Source of the DNA: an uncultured Collinsella sp.
Lineage (GTDB): Bacteria > Actinomycetota > Coriobacteriia > Coriobacteriales > Coriobacteriaceae
NCBI GenBank assembly: GCA_937969105.1
Contig: CALBUZ010000205.1
Coordinates: 1-25,189, forward strand
Length of the DNA stretch: 25,189 bases
Reading direction: 5' to 3'
A model generated the notes under the pieces. That model saw only the letters and a program-made list of their open reading frames with translations. It did no database searches and had not been told where the DNA came from. How positions within the stretch are numbered: position 1 is the stretch's first letter; the number at the start of each line of letters is the position of its first letter. Below are positions 16,504-24,032 of the stretch, one piece after another. The position numbers and the translations under genes are program-made.

Positions 16504-16673
16504 GCAACGCCAATGTTTTGGCGAAGTCAGCGAAAACCCGCCAGAGCGAGCAAGGTGCCTTGAAACAAGGCGGCATTGACCTCTTGGTCATGCCGCCGAA
16601 GTTGAAAGGCAGATTGCCGCTCTGGCGGGTTTGCAGCGTCAAGTGGTTACGCGGTTCGTAGAACCGCGTAACC
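16504..16673. repeat. Rod-like structured element, copy B
   Basis: This is a homologue of the element at 13219-13395, in the same orientation. Boxes are GCAACGC (16504), GTCAGCGA (16526-16533) and GCAGCGTC (16633-16640). The last two start 107 bases apart, against 108 in copy A. The rod pairs 16534-16548 with 16618-16632, 15 of 15 positions, then CAA/TTG and TGCCTT/AAGGCA. The central hairpin is GGCGGCAT, bulged T, GACC, loop TCTT, GGTC, ATGCCGCC (16569-16597). The terminal 13-base hairpin (16645-16657 with 16661-16673) overlaps the first base of the queA stop codon. Confidence 0.75.
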
Positions 16674-17890
16674 TACAAAATGAGCATTGCATCGCCAAAG
16701 CTGAAGAAGCGGTAGCGCTCCTCGATGGCAGCGGCGTAGGCATCCATGATCTGATCGCGGGAGGCAAGCGCGCTCACGAGCATCATGAGCGTGGAGCGCG
16801 GCACGTGGAAGTTTGTGATCAGCGCATCGACCACGTGATAGGTCGAGCCGGGCATGAGGTAGAGCTGCGTCGTCGCGTTCTCGCGCACCACGATGTCACC
16901 GCGGCCGAGCGTGTCGGCGCCGTCCTCACGGCCCTCAAAATAGCGCGCCGTCACGGCCGGATCGGACACCGGCGCGTCCGCGTCAAACGCGCTCTCGAGC
17001 GAGCGCACTGCGGTGGTGCCGACGGCGATCACGCGGTGCCCCTCGGCCTTCGCCTTATGCACGGCGTCGACCACCTCCTGCGATACGTGGTAGCGCTCGG
17101 TGTGCATCACATGCTGTGTGGGATCGTCCTCCTCCACCAGACGGAAGGTATCGATGCCGACCTCGAGCTCGACAGCGGCAAACTTCGCACCCTTGGCCTC
17201 GATAGCGGCCATGAGCTCGGGGGTAAAGTGCAGGCCCGCCGTGGGAGCGGCAGCCGAGTGCTCCTCCTTCATGGCGTAGACGGTCTGGTACTTCTCGGGG
17301 TCGCCCTCGTAGTCGGTAATGTAGGGCGGCAGCGGCACGTGGCCGGCGGCGTGAATAGCCTCATCGAGCGTGCGCGGGTCGCCGGCAGCATTGCAACCGG
17401 CCGGCTCAAAACGCACCAGGCGGCCGCCGCGACTGTCGGTGACAAAGTCGACAACCTCGGCCGTCAGCACCACGGGAGCCCCCTCGGGCGCATGAGCGCC
17501 ACCGGCACGATACTCAATCTGAGCACCGGGCTTCAGGCGCTTGCCCGGCTTGACCAGACACTCCCAAACGTGACCCAGCGGGTCAACATCCTCGCGACGC
17601 TTGAGCAGCAGCGTCTCGACCACGCCGCCCGAGCCTGTCTTACGACCGATAAGACGGGCCGGCATCACGCGCGTCTGGTTGATGACGAGTACGTCGCCCG
17701 GCTCGATATAGTCGATGATGTCGCGGAAGATGCGATGCTCGACGGTGCCGCCATGCTCCAGCGGCGTTCCCGCCTCGGAGCCCTTGCGATCCACCACCAG
17801 CAGGCGGCAGGAGTCGCGCGGCTCGGCAGGAGTCTGGGCAATCAGTTCCTCAGGAAGGTTGTAATCAAAATCATCGGTACGCATAGACAC
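16673..17890 (-). CDS. queA: S-adenosylmethionine:tRNA ribosyltransferase-isomerase QueA
   Basis: QueA moves the ribose of S-adenosylmethionine onto preQ1 in tRNA to give epoxyqueuosine, the step after Tgt. The 405-residue protein shows family segments in order: DFDYNLPEELIAQTP at the N-terminus, INQTRVMPARL near 70-80, TAGLHFTPELM, the VGIDTFRLV block, GTTAVRSLES and ITNFHVPRSTLMMLVSA towards the C-terminus. It is longer than the usual 340-360 residues. The extra length lies mainly in the region around residues 130-200 and in the segment after GTTAVRSLES. The start is a GTG at 17890 with AAGGAG eight bases upstream. An internal ATG at 17884 is too far from it. QueH lies 64 bases upstream on the same strand, so the two likely share a transcript. 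Confidence 0.95.
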   Translation of the reverse strand: MSMRTDDFDYNLPEELIAQTPAEPRDSCRLLVVDRKGSEAGTPLEHGGTVEHRIFRDIIDYIEPGDVLVINQTRVMPARLIGRKTGSGGVVETLLLKRREDVDPLGHVWECLVKPGKRLKPGAQIEYRAGGAHAPEGAPVVLTAEVVDFVTDSRGGRLVRFEPAGCNAAGDPRTLDEAIHAAGHVPLPPYITDYEGDPEKYQTVYAMKEEHSAAAPTAGLHFTPELMAAIEAKGAKFAAVELEVGIDTFRLVEEDDPTQHVMHTERYHVSQEVVDAVHKAKAEGHRVIAVGTTAVRSLESAFDADAPVSDPAVTARYFEGREDGADTLGRGDIVVRENATTQLYLMPGSTYHVVDALITNFHVPRSTLMMLVSALASRDQIMDAYAAAIEERYRFFSFGDAMLIL

Positions 17891-17954
17891 GTCGGATACT
17901 CCTTATATTGCTAAAGTCCGCTCTACATCCTAGCAGGCTGACGTCCCAAATGAA

Positions 17955-18530
17955 CTACTTTTTGGCAGCCTTGCGCTCGTCGCGAATGCGGGCGCGGTCC
18001 ATGGCCGCCTCGACGGCCGAGAATCGGCAGCCGCAATAATTCTGTCGATACATGCCCAGCTCGCGCGAACGACGCGTGGCCTCGGGATAATACGGGCGAA
18101 AATCGCGAATCACCGGAGTGAGACCGCGGGCGGCAGCCAGACGCTCCAACACATCATTGCAGGTTTCGAACAGCTGATACGGCGAGACGGCGAGCGTCGT
18201 GCCCACATATTCAAACCCGCGCTCCTGGGCCACGCGGCACGCCTCGGCCAAGCGCAGGGCATAGCACGCGCGACAGCGACGGGGTCGATCGGCACCCAGC
18301 GGTGCCACGCCGGTCTCCCAGCGCTCGCGGTCCTCCCCTGCCTCGATAAGCTCGATGCCGCCGTCGGCACACCACCGGCGCAGCTCGTCCAAGCGCCGCT
18401 GCCATTCATCGCGCGGCTGAATATTGGGGTTGGTCCAGCAAATCGTGGGCTCAAACCCCTCCTCGCGCAGCAGGCGAACCGGCTCAAGCGAGCATGGTGC
18501 ACAGCACGCATGCAGCAACAACGATTTCAT
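17955..18530 (-). CDS. queH: Epoxyqueuosine reductase QueH
   Basis: QueH (DUF208) reduces epoxyqueuosine in tRNA to queuosine, the last step, and replaces the unrelated QueG in many anaerobes. The 191-residue protein begins MKSLLLHACCAPCS with C9, C10 and C13. It continues with CRAC (C86, C89), the TTLAVSPYQ block (111-119) and NYCGCRFS (C166, C168), the expected ligands for its iron-sulfur and metal centre. It fits the family length. Of two nearby ATGs, 18530 has GAGGAG at six bases and 18536 abuts it, so I choose 18530. The ribosome-binding site GGTGAGGAG contains the TGA stop codon of the upstream DUF3267-like gene, so translation is probably coupled. Together with queA and tgt it completes tRNA queuosine formation from preQ1. 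Confidence 0.94.
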   Translation of the reverse strand: MKSLLLHACCAPCSLEPVRLLREEGFEPTICWTNPNIQPRDEWQRRLDELRRWCADGGIELIEAGEDRERWETGVAPLGADRPRRCRACYALRLAEACRVAQERGFEYVGTTLAVSPYQLFETCNDVLERLAAARGLTPVIRDFRPYYPEATRRSRELGMYRQNYCGCRFSAVEAAMDRARIRDERKAAKK

Positions 18531-18540
18531 CGACATCTCC

Positions 18541-19107
18541 TCACCCAAAAAAGCGCACGCCAAAGGACGTGTCCTCGCAGGCGACAATGCGGCGGTCGCG
18601 CAAAATGGTCCGCACGTAATACCAATCGCCCACACAGCCCGACAAGTGCAGACCAGCCGCCAGGTAGCACAGCAGCGGATAGCCCGAGCATGCAAACCCC
18701 AGGGCGAACGCCGCCGTCACAACAACCGTCGGCGCCAGGCAAACCGCCATGTACCGCCGGCGCGAATACACAACGCCCTCGGCGCAGGCATAAATCATGC
18801 AGGTTTCGAGATTTGCCCCAAAGGTCACCCGCGCACCGGCGGGCGCAAACAGCTTAAAGAACACCGCGTGTACCAACTCGTGCACGGCAAATGACGCCGC
18901 CGAAACCGCAGCCAAGCCGACTATCCAGCCCAAGACGGCCGTCCAACCGCCCGCGTCAGCCGCATCCAGATCCGCGGGCCCGCCCATCAGCATAAACACC
19001 GGCACCAGGCATACGGCAAATGCGCCGAGCACGGCCATCCCCCACACAAAGCAGGTGTGCAGAAAATCCTCGTCCTCAAACGCATGTATGTTGGAAATCT
19101 CATTCAT
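18541..19107 (-). CDS. DUF3267-like membrane zinc metalloprotease
   Basis: This 188-residue integral membrane protein carries a zincin motif HELVH (76-80) inside a hydrophobic helix and an Asp (D161 in SGCVGDW) in a later helix that could be the third zinc ligand, the arrangement of DUF3267 and site-2-protease-like families. About four hydrophobic segments are visible, near 20-42, 58-75, 120-142 and 144-160. A substrate is unknown. Function as a protease is inferred from the motif. The ATG at 19107 has only a weak upstream purine tract. The stop overlaps the queH ribosome-binding site, so it is probably cotranscribed with queH and queA, although no role in queuosine metabolism is known for this family. 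Confidence 0.8.
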   Translation of the reverse strand: MNEISNIHAFEDEDFLHTCFVWGMAVLGAFAVCLVPVFMLMGGPADLDAADAGGWTAVLGWIVGLAAVSAASFAVHELVHAVFFKLFAPAGARVTFGANLETCMIYACAEGVVYSRRRYMAVCLAPTVVVTAAFALGFACSGYPLLCYLAAGLHLSGCVGDWYYVRTILRDRRIVACEDTSFGVRFFG

Positions 19108-19147
19108 AGCATCTTAGGATAGCGCCCCTGCCACGTACCCGTCCGCA

Positions 19148-19158
19148 TGTGCGATAAT
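19148..19158 (+). promoter_or_regulatory. Extended -10 promoter of the methionyl-tRNA synthetase gene
   Basis: TGTGCGATAAT contains TGC directly before GATAAT, an extended -10. The identical 11-base word appears on the minus strand in front of the DegV gene at 24991. No convincing -35 is present. The start codon is about 81 bases downstream. Confidence 0.45.
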
Positions 19159-19239
19159 GTCGAACGATATGCACGAATTGACCACCGCGCCGCCAGGCCT
19201 TGCGCCCGGCTGCGCCCTCACCGTATGCGAAGGAGTCCC

Positions 19240-21390
19240 ATGGCATCCAAATACTCCATGAACGACCGTCCCAGCTGGCCTCGCCGCGCCATCGTTACCG
19301 CCGGCGAGCCCTACGGTAACAAGGGCCTTCACTTTGGCCACGTTGGCGGCGTCTTTGTCCCGGCCGACTTCTTCGCCCGCTTCCTGCGCGACCGCCTGGG
19401 CCGCGAGAACGTCATCTTCACCTCGGGCACCGACTGCTACGGCTCGCCCATCATGGAGAGCTACCGCAAGCTCAAGGAGAACGAGGGCTACGACAAGTCC
19501 ATTAGCGAGTACGTCGAGTCCAACCACTCCCGCCAGGCCGCGACCCTCAACAACTACAACATCAGCTGCGACATCTACGGCGGCTCGGGCCTTGAGCCAG
19601 CGGCCCAGATTCACAACGAGGTTACCGCCGAGATTATCGAGCGCCTGCACGAGCAGGGCACCATCTCCAAACGCTCCACGCTGCAGTTCTACGACGCCAA
19701 GGCCGGCACGTTCCTCAACGGCCGCCAGGTGATCGGCCGCTGCCCCATCCAGGGCTGCAAGTCCGAGAAGGCCTATGCCGACGAGTGCGACCTGGGTCAC
19801 CAGTTTGAGCCCGAGGAGCTCATCGCGCCCAAGAGCCAGCTCACCGGCGAGGTGCCCGAGCTGCGCCCGGTCGACAACCTCTACTTCGACCTGCCCGCCT
19901 ATCTCGACTTTATGAAGACCTACACCGCCAAGCTCGCCCAGAACCCGCAGGTTCGCTCCGTGGTCTCCAAGACTATGGAGGAGTGGCTGCTGCCGGCTCA
20001 GCTCTACATCCAGAACAAGTTCCGCGAGGCCTTCGATGCCGTCGAGGACCAGCTCCCGGAGCACACCGTGCTGGAGCCCGAGGGCAACAAGAGCAGCTTT
20101 ACCGTCACCTTCCCCAGCTGGAAGGAACGCGACGACGCCCACGCGGTGCTCGCCAACGGCGGCGTGCGCTTCCGCAGCGGCAAGGCGCTCGTGCCCTTCC
20201 GCATCACCGGCAACATCGACTGGGGCGTTCCGGTGCCCGAGGTCGACGGCGTGAACGACGTCACATGCTGGTGCTGGCCCGAGAGTCTGTGGGCGCCCAT
20301 CAGCTACACCCGAACCGTGCTCGCACGCGATGCCAAGGCCTCCGGCGTGACTGAGGGCGTCGCCGCCCAGGACGCCGCACTCATGGGCGAGCCCGCCGCC
20401 GATTCCACGCAGGTCCCCGCGCCCACCTACCAGCACAGCTCGCTCGACTGGCGCGACTGGTGGTGCTCTGACGACGCTCAGATCTACCAGTTCATCGGTC
20501 AGGACAACATTTATTTCTACTGCATCGCGCAGACCGCCATGTGGGAGGCCCTGGGTTGGGACCTCACGCAGAGCACCGTCAGCGCCTGCTACCACCTGCT
20601 CTACATGGGCAAAAAGGCGAGCTCGTCCTCGCAGACGCCTCCCCCGCCGGCAGACGACCTGCTCAACCACTACACCTGCGAGCAGATGCGTGCGCATTGG
20701 CTGTCGCTCGGCCTGTCCGAGAAGCCGGTGAGTTTTAGCCCCAAGGCATACGACACCCGCGTGACCGGCAAGGACAAGGACGGCAACGAGGTGCGTGCCT
20801 GCGACGACAAGCGCGTTATCGACCCGGCCCTTAAGGAGAGCGCCCTTTTGACCGGCGTCTTCAACCGCCTGGCCCGCAGCTGCTTCTACGGCGTCGCCGT
20901 CAAGGAGGGCGACGAGAGCCCCTATCGCAACGGTTGCATCCCCGCCGGTGCCGCCTCCGCCACCGTGGTCGACGCCGCCGAGCAGGCAGCTCTCGCCTTT
21001 GAGCAGGCCATGTACAAGTTCGAGACGCACCGCGCGCTCGCCGTGTGCGACGACTACCTGCGTGCCGCCAACAAGCGCTGGAGCGACGCCTCCAAGGCCG
21101 CCAACAAGCTCGAGGATAGCGAGGCAAACGCCGCAATGACGCAGGCCCTCGTCGACGCCTTTACCGAGCTGCGCGTGGCGACCGTGCTCATGCACGGCAT
21201 CGTCCCGGCCGGCTGCGAGCTCATCTGCGAGTACTTCGACGTTGACCCGGTCGCCTTCTTTAGCTGGGACAACATCTTTGCCTCCACGGACGAGTTTGTG
21301 GAGAGCCTGGGCGAGAAGCCCGGCGAGCACCGCGTGAAGCCGCTGCCCCCGCGCTTCGACTTCTTCAGCAAGCACGAGAGCCAGTACTAG
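19240..21390 (+). CDS. Methionyl-tRNA synthetase-like class I enzyme, divergent
   Basis: This 716-residue class I aminoacyl-tRNA synthetase is built like MetRS. It has the Rossmann HIGH motif as HFGH (31-34), the TSGTDCYGSP segment, a CP1-type zinc knuckle (CPIQGC then ECDLGH), the EELIAPKSQLTGEVPE and YFDLP blocks that match MetRS closely, and a helical anticodon-binding domain in the C-terminal third. It departs from normal MetRS at key places: the KMSKS loop reads GKKASSS (457-463), followed by QTPPPPADD, the WCWPESLW and GQDNIYFYC segments are altered, and there is an insert around residues 365-395. It may be the sole MetRS of a divergent lineage or a paralogue with another role. The ATG at 19240 has GAAGGAG four bases upstream. 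It is followed after 48 bases by an rRNA methyltransferase gene. Confidence 0.85.
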   Translation: MASKYSMNDRPSWPRRAIVTAGEPYGNKGLHFGHVGGVFVPADFFARFLRDRLGRENVIFTSGTDCYGSPIMESYRKLKENEGYDKSISEYVESNHSRQAATLNNYNISCDIYGGSGLEPAAQIHNEVTAEIIERLHEQGTISKRSTLQFYDAKAGTFLNGRQVIGRCPIQGCKSEKAYADECDLGHQFEPEELIAPKSQLTGEVPELRPVDNLYFDLPAYLDFMKTYTAKLAQNPQVRSVVSKTMEEWLLPAQLYIQNKFREAFDAVEDQLPEHTVLEPEGNKSSFTVTFPSWKERDDAHAVLANGGVRFRSGKALVPFRITGNIDWGVPVPEVDGVNDVTCWCWPESLWAPISYTRTVLARDAKASGVTEGVAAQDAALMGEPAADSTQVPAPTYQHSSLDWRDWWCSDDAQIYQFIGQDNIYFYCIAQTAMWEALGWDLTQSTVSACYHLLYMGKKASSSSQTPPPPADDLLNHYTCEQMRAHWLSLGLSEKPVSFSPKAYDTRVTGKDKDGNEVRACDDKRVIDPALKESALLTGVFNRLARSCFYGVAVKEGDESPYRNGCIPAGAASATVVDAAEQAALAFEQAMYKFETHRALAVCDDYLRAANKRWSDASKAANKLEDSEANAAMTQALVDAFTELRVATVLMHGIVPAGCELICEYFDVDPVAFFSWDNIFASTDEFVESLGEKPGEHRVKPLPPRFDFFSKHESQY

Positions 21391-21438
21391 GCCAACGCCA
21401 AGGCAGAGTAGTCAATTTGGGACGGGAAGGAAAGACGG

Positions 21439-22542
21439 ATGTCCAAGCCGCGTCGTCGTAAGCAGAAAAAGCAGGTCAAGGCCGAGCTCAAGCTCAGGCA
21501 GTTTGCTGCTACCGAGCTTTCCGACCAGCTTGCCGCCCAACACTCCGCCGCCGACCTGCCGCGCTTTATGGTCGACACGGTCGCCGGCGCCTATGCCCCC
21601 ACCGATGCCGAGCTCATGATCGAGGGCTTCGGCGCCGCCGCCACGCGCCCGGTCACGCTGCGCGCCAACACGCTCAAGGCGACCGCCGAAGACATCGCTG
21701 CCGCACTCGACGAGGCCGGCATCGCACACCAAACCGTTGCCTGGTACCCAGACGCTTTCATCCTGCCCGAGGCCCAGGTATCCGACCTGTGGGACCTCGA
21801 CATCTACCGCGACGGCAAGATCTACTTGCAAAGCCTGTCATCCATGATGCCGCCTTTGGTCCTGGGCGCCCAGGCAGGCGAGGACATCCTGGACATGTGC
21901 GCGGCCCCCGGTGGCAAGACGACGCAGATCGCCGCCCTCACCCAGGGCCAGGCACACCTCACGGCCTGCGAGATGAGCATTCCCCGCGCCGAAAAGCTCG
22001 AAGCTAACCTCCACCGCCAAGGCGCCAAAAACGTGCCCGTCATGCGCATCGACGCACGCGAGCTCGACGAGTTCTTCCGCTTTGACCGCATCCTGCTCGA
22101 CGCTCCCTGCACCGGCACGGGCACCGTCATCAGCGGCAACGAGAAGAGTCTGCGCGGCCTCACCGAGCAGTTGCTCGGCAAGTGCGCCCGCTCGCAGCGA
22201 GCACTTCTAGACCGCGCCATGGGAGCCCTCAAACCGGGCGGCACACTCGTCTATTCCACTTGTTCGATTATGCCGCAGGAAAACGAGGACGCCCTGCAAG
22301 AGGCCCTCGACAAGCACATGGACTGCGAGCTTATCCCCCTCGATGGCACGCCGAGCGAAAGCGAAGCACGCCGCGCTCAGGAAGCTGGCGAAGAGCCGCG
22401 TATCGAGTCCAACCCCCTCACCGAGGCCATCGCCGCCGGCCACGTTTCGTCCATCGCCAACGGTATGCCCGGCACGCTGACCATTCCGCCCAGCCGCGAC
22501 TTTGAGGGCTTCTACATCGCCCTGATCCGAAAACGCAGCTAG
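21439..22542 (+). CDS. RsmF/NOP-type RNA m5C methyltransferase
   Basis: This 367-residue S-adenosylmethionine-dependent enzyme makes 5-methylcytosine in RNA, most likely rRNA. After a basic N-terminus (KPRRRKQKKQ) come the RsmB/RsmF family motifs: motif I DMCAAPGGKTTQIA (152-165), motif IV DAPCTGTG (221-228) with C224, and motif VI YSTCS with C275, the catalytic nucleophile. The PRFMVDT and LRANTL segments before the catalytic domain are typical of RsmF-like proteins. The C-terminal RNA-binding extension of E. coli RsmF is absent, so the exact rRNA target cannot be assigned. The ATG at 21439 has GGAAGGAAAG upstream. The 12-base word ATTTGGGACGGG just before it also occurs in the palindrome at 10772. 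The gene is probably cotranscribed with the synthetase gene. Confidence 0.92.
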   Translation: MSKPRRRKQKKQVKAELKLRQFAATELSDQLAAQHSAADLPRFMVDTVAGAYAPTDAELMIEGFGAAATRPVTLRANTLKATAEDIAAALDEAGIAHQTVAWYPDAFILPEAQVSDLWDLDIYRDGKIYLQSLSSMMPPLVLGAQAGEDILDMCAAPGGKTTQIAALTQGQAHLTACEMSIPRAEKLEANLHRQGAKNVPVMRIDARELDEFFRFDRILLDAPCTGTGTVISGNEKSLRGLTEQLLGKCARSQRALLDRAMGALKPGGTLVYSTCSIMPQENEDALQEALDKHMDCELIPLDGTPSESEARRAQEAGEEPRIESNPLTEAIAAGHVSSIANGMPGTLTIPPSRDFEGFYIALIRKRS

Positions 22543-22580
22543 CGCACGGATTCAAAACTCAACAAACTATCTCCGTGCGC
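22542..22580. repeat. Inverted repeat at the converging ends of the methyltransferase and small-protein genes
   Basis: Perfect nine-base arms GCGCACGGA (22542-22550) and TCCGTGCGC (22572-22580) flank a 21-base A/T-rich loop. The left arm begins at the last base of the methyltransferase stop codon and the right arm lies in the last codons of the minus-strand 56-residue gene. No T-run follows the plus-strand stem. It may be a weak bidirectional terminator. Confidence 0.5.
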
Positions 22581-22737
22581 GCTTGTCCTGCTGGTCACGG
22601 TGCTGCTTAAGTGCCTCGCGTTCCTTGCGCTCGGCTCTTTTGCCCTTAATGGCCGTGACCACCAAGTAGATGACCGCGGCGGCAACGATTGCGCCCACAC
22701 ACAGGCCAATCGAGCCCAACATTGCTGTGAATTCCAT
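22567..22737 (-). CDS. 56-residue single-pass membrane protein
   Basis: A small gene on the minus strand encodes MEFTAMLGSIGLCVGAIVAA at its start. One hydrophobic segment (about residues 7-29) precedes a highly charged basic tail (KGKRAERKEREALKQHRDQQ) to the end. It has a clear ribosome-binding site, GAGAGGTGA, about six bases before the ATG at 22737. Topology by the positive-inside rule puts the tail in the cytoplasm. It converges on the methyltransferase gene and is divergent from the barrel protein gene at 22929. I know of no function. The strong start signal and coherent membrane-plus-basic-tail design argue that it is real. Confidence 0.7.
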   Translation of the reverse strand: MEFTAMLGSIGLCVGAIVAAAVIYLVVTAIKGKRAERKEREALKQHRDQQDKRARR

Positions 22738-22886
22738 ACCGCGTCACCTCTCTTTTAAACGGGACATTCAAGATAGCACCTCAATACCCGCCACCACAGC
22801 TCCTTCACGTTCGCCGGCCCTTCGGTCTAACGGATGGCGCGGCGGGGAAAAATCATCTCGTCAAACGATTTAGCAAGCACAACGCT

Positions 22887-22903
22887 GCCGGCACCCTGCC
22901 GGC
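22887..22903. repeat. Hairpin upstream of the barrel protein gene
   Basis: GCCGGCA, CCC, TGCCGGC is a perfect seven-base stem with a three-base loop, the same design as the pstS leader hairpin at 7236-7252. It lies just upstream of the candidate -10 box and so would be an upstream DNA palindrome, not part of the transcript. Confidence 0.4.
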
Positions 22904-22913
22904 CACCATCGCA

Positions 22914-22919
22914 TAGAAT
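22914..22919 (+). promoter_or_regulatory. -10 box implying a leaderless transcript
   Basis: TAGAAT differs from TATAAT at one position and ends nine bases before the ATG at 22929. Transcription would then begin within a few bases of the start codon. There is no purine-rich ribosome-binding site in the interval, which agrees with leaderless translation. Confidence 0.5.
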
Positions 22920-22928
22920 CGAGCCTCC

Positions 22929-24020
22929 ATGGATACTCTCAACGATTTGAACGAGCGCGTCGACGCCTTTGTCGGCACCAGCTCCTTCGACGCGCCTGCC
23001 GCGACTAACGACCAAGCCCCCATCGATGTGCCCGCCGAGGTTCACGAGGACATCGTCGCCTCAGTCGATTTTTCTGAGGTCGAGCTCGCAGACGAGTTCA
23101 CCGAGCCCCAGGTAGCCGTGACCCCCAACGGACTGCTCCCCATGGAGCCGCTGCCCATCGACGGGCGCCTACGCAAGGCGGCCCTCCGCATGCCCGACGA
23201 GATCGAGGAGGCCAGCGGCTTTACACTCTTCGGCCGTCGCATCAAGTCGCTTATCTACACAACCGACGTCGCGGTCATCCGCAACTCCAACGCCGATGCC
23301 GTCTTTGCCGTTTACCCCTTCACGCCACAGCCGGCCATTACGCAGGCGCTGTTGACCGTCGCCGAGTGCCCGGTCTTTGTAGGCGTGGGCGGCGGAACTA
23401 CGACCGGCAAGCGCTCCGTACAGATGGCAGCCGTCTCCGAGATGCAGGGCGCGGCGGGCTGCGTGGTCAACTCCCCCGCCACTGCCGAGATGGTCGAGCA
23501 CATCACCAACATCGCCGACATCCCCGTCATCGCCACGGTCGTACGTTGCGACGATGATGCGCATGCCAAAGTGCGCGCCGGAGCCAAGATCCTCAACATC
23601 GCGGCCGGCAAGAACACGCCGCAGGTCCTGCGTGAACTGCGCGAGCACTATCCCAACCTGCCGCTCATCGCACCGGGCGGCAAAACACCCGAGAGCATCC
23701 GCGAGACCATCGCCGCCGGCGCCAACGCCATCATCTGGACACCGCCTTCGGCCCAGCAGCTGCAGACCGACATGATGCAGCGCTACCGCAAGATGAAGGA
23801 AGACGCCACGCCCGTCATCTCGCGCGACGATGTGCCCATTATCGACCAGGTCGCCGCCGCCGAGGTTAGCCAGGTCGAGAACATGAATCCCGATGTGCCG
23901 ATCCCCGACGAAGTCATCGAACGCGTCGCTTCGATCCATGATCATATCGAGGAGCGTCGCGCCAACCGCGGACTCAAACCCTCGCTGCACGGTTTCTTTT
24001 TCCGCGGAAAGAAACGCTAG
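22929..24020 (+). CDS. Conserved uncharacterised phosphate-binding TIM-barrel protein
   Basis: In this 363-residue protein, residues 1 to about 80 are acidic, low in hydrophobic core and probably flexible. Residues about 85-290 read as a phosphate-binding beta/alpha barrel: FGRRIKSLIYTTDVAVIRN, VFVGVGGGTTTGKRS (149-163), GCVVNSPATAEMVEHI, IPVIATVV, AGAKILNIAAGKNTP (218-231) and LIAPGGKTPESIRETIAAGANAI (246-268). The last two resemble the phosphate-gripping strands of KDPG-aldolase/ThiG-like barrels. Databases label relatives in Firmicutes simply 'hydrolase', as far as I recall. I know of no demonstrated reaction. The C-terminus is a charged tail ending FFFRGKKR. The start at 22929 lacks a ribosome-binding site and is probably leaderless. 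A strong terminator follows at 24033-24070. Confidence 0.8.
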   Translation: MDTLNDLNERVDAFVGTSSFDAPAATNDQAPIDVPAEVHEDIVASVDFSEVELADEFTEPQVAVTPNGLLPMEPLPIDGRLRKAALRMPDEIEEASGFTLFGRRIKSLIYTTDVAVIRNSNADAVFAVYPFTPQPAITQALLTVAECPVFVGVGGGTTTGKRSVQMAAVSEMQGAAGCVVNSPATAEMVEHITNIADIPVIATVVRCDDDAHAKVRAGAKILNIAAGKNTPQVLRELREHYPNLPLIAPGGKTPESIRETIAAGANAIIWTPPSAQQLQTDMMQRYRKMKEDATPVISRDDVPIIDQVAAAEVSQVENMNPDVPIPDEVIERVASIHDHIEERRANRGLKPSLHGFFFRGKKR

Positions 24021-24032
24021 CCGCAACAGCAA

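Noticed and set aside
16302..16673. Simple tandem terminators for the coiled-coil and queA genes
   Set aside because: Most of these stems lack T-runs, and the rod-like element is far larger than a terminator and has a covarying homologue elsewhere.
19114..21375. Long open frame on the minus strand across the synthetase gene, about 753 codons
   Set aside because: It mirrors the codon structure of the real gene on the plus strand and shows no recognisable motifs.
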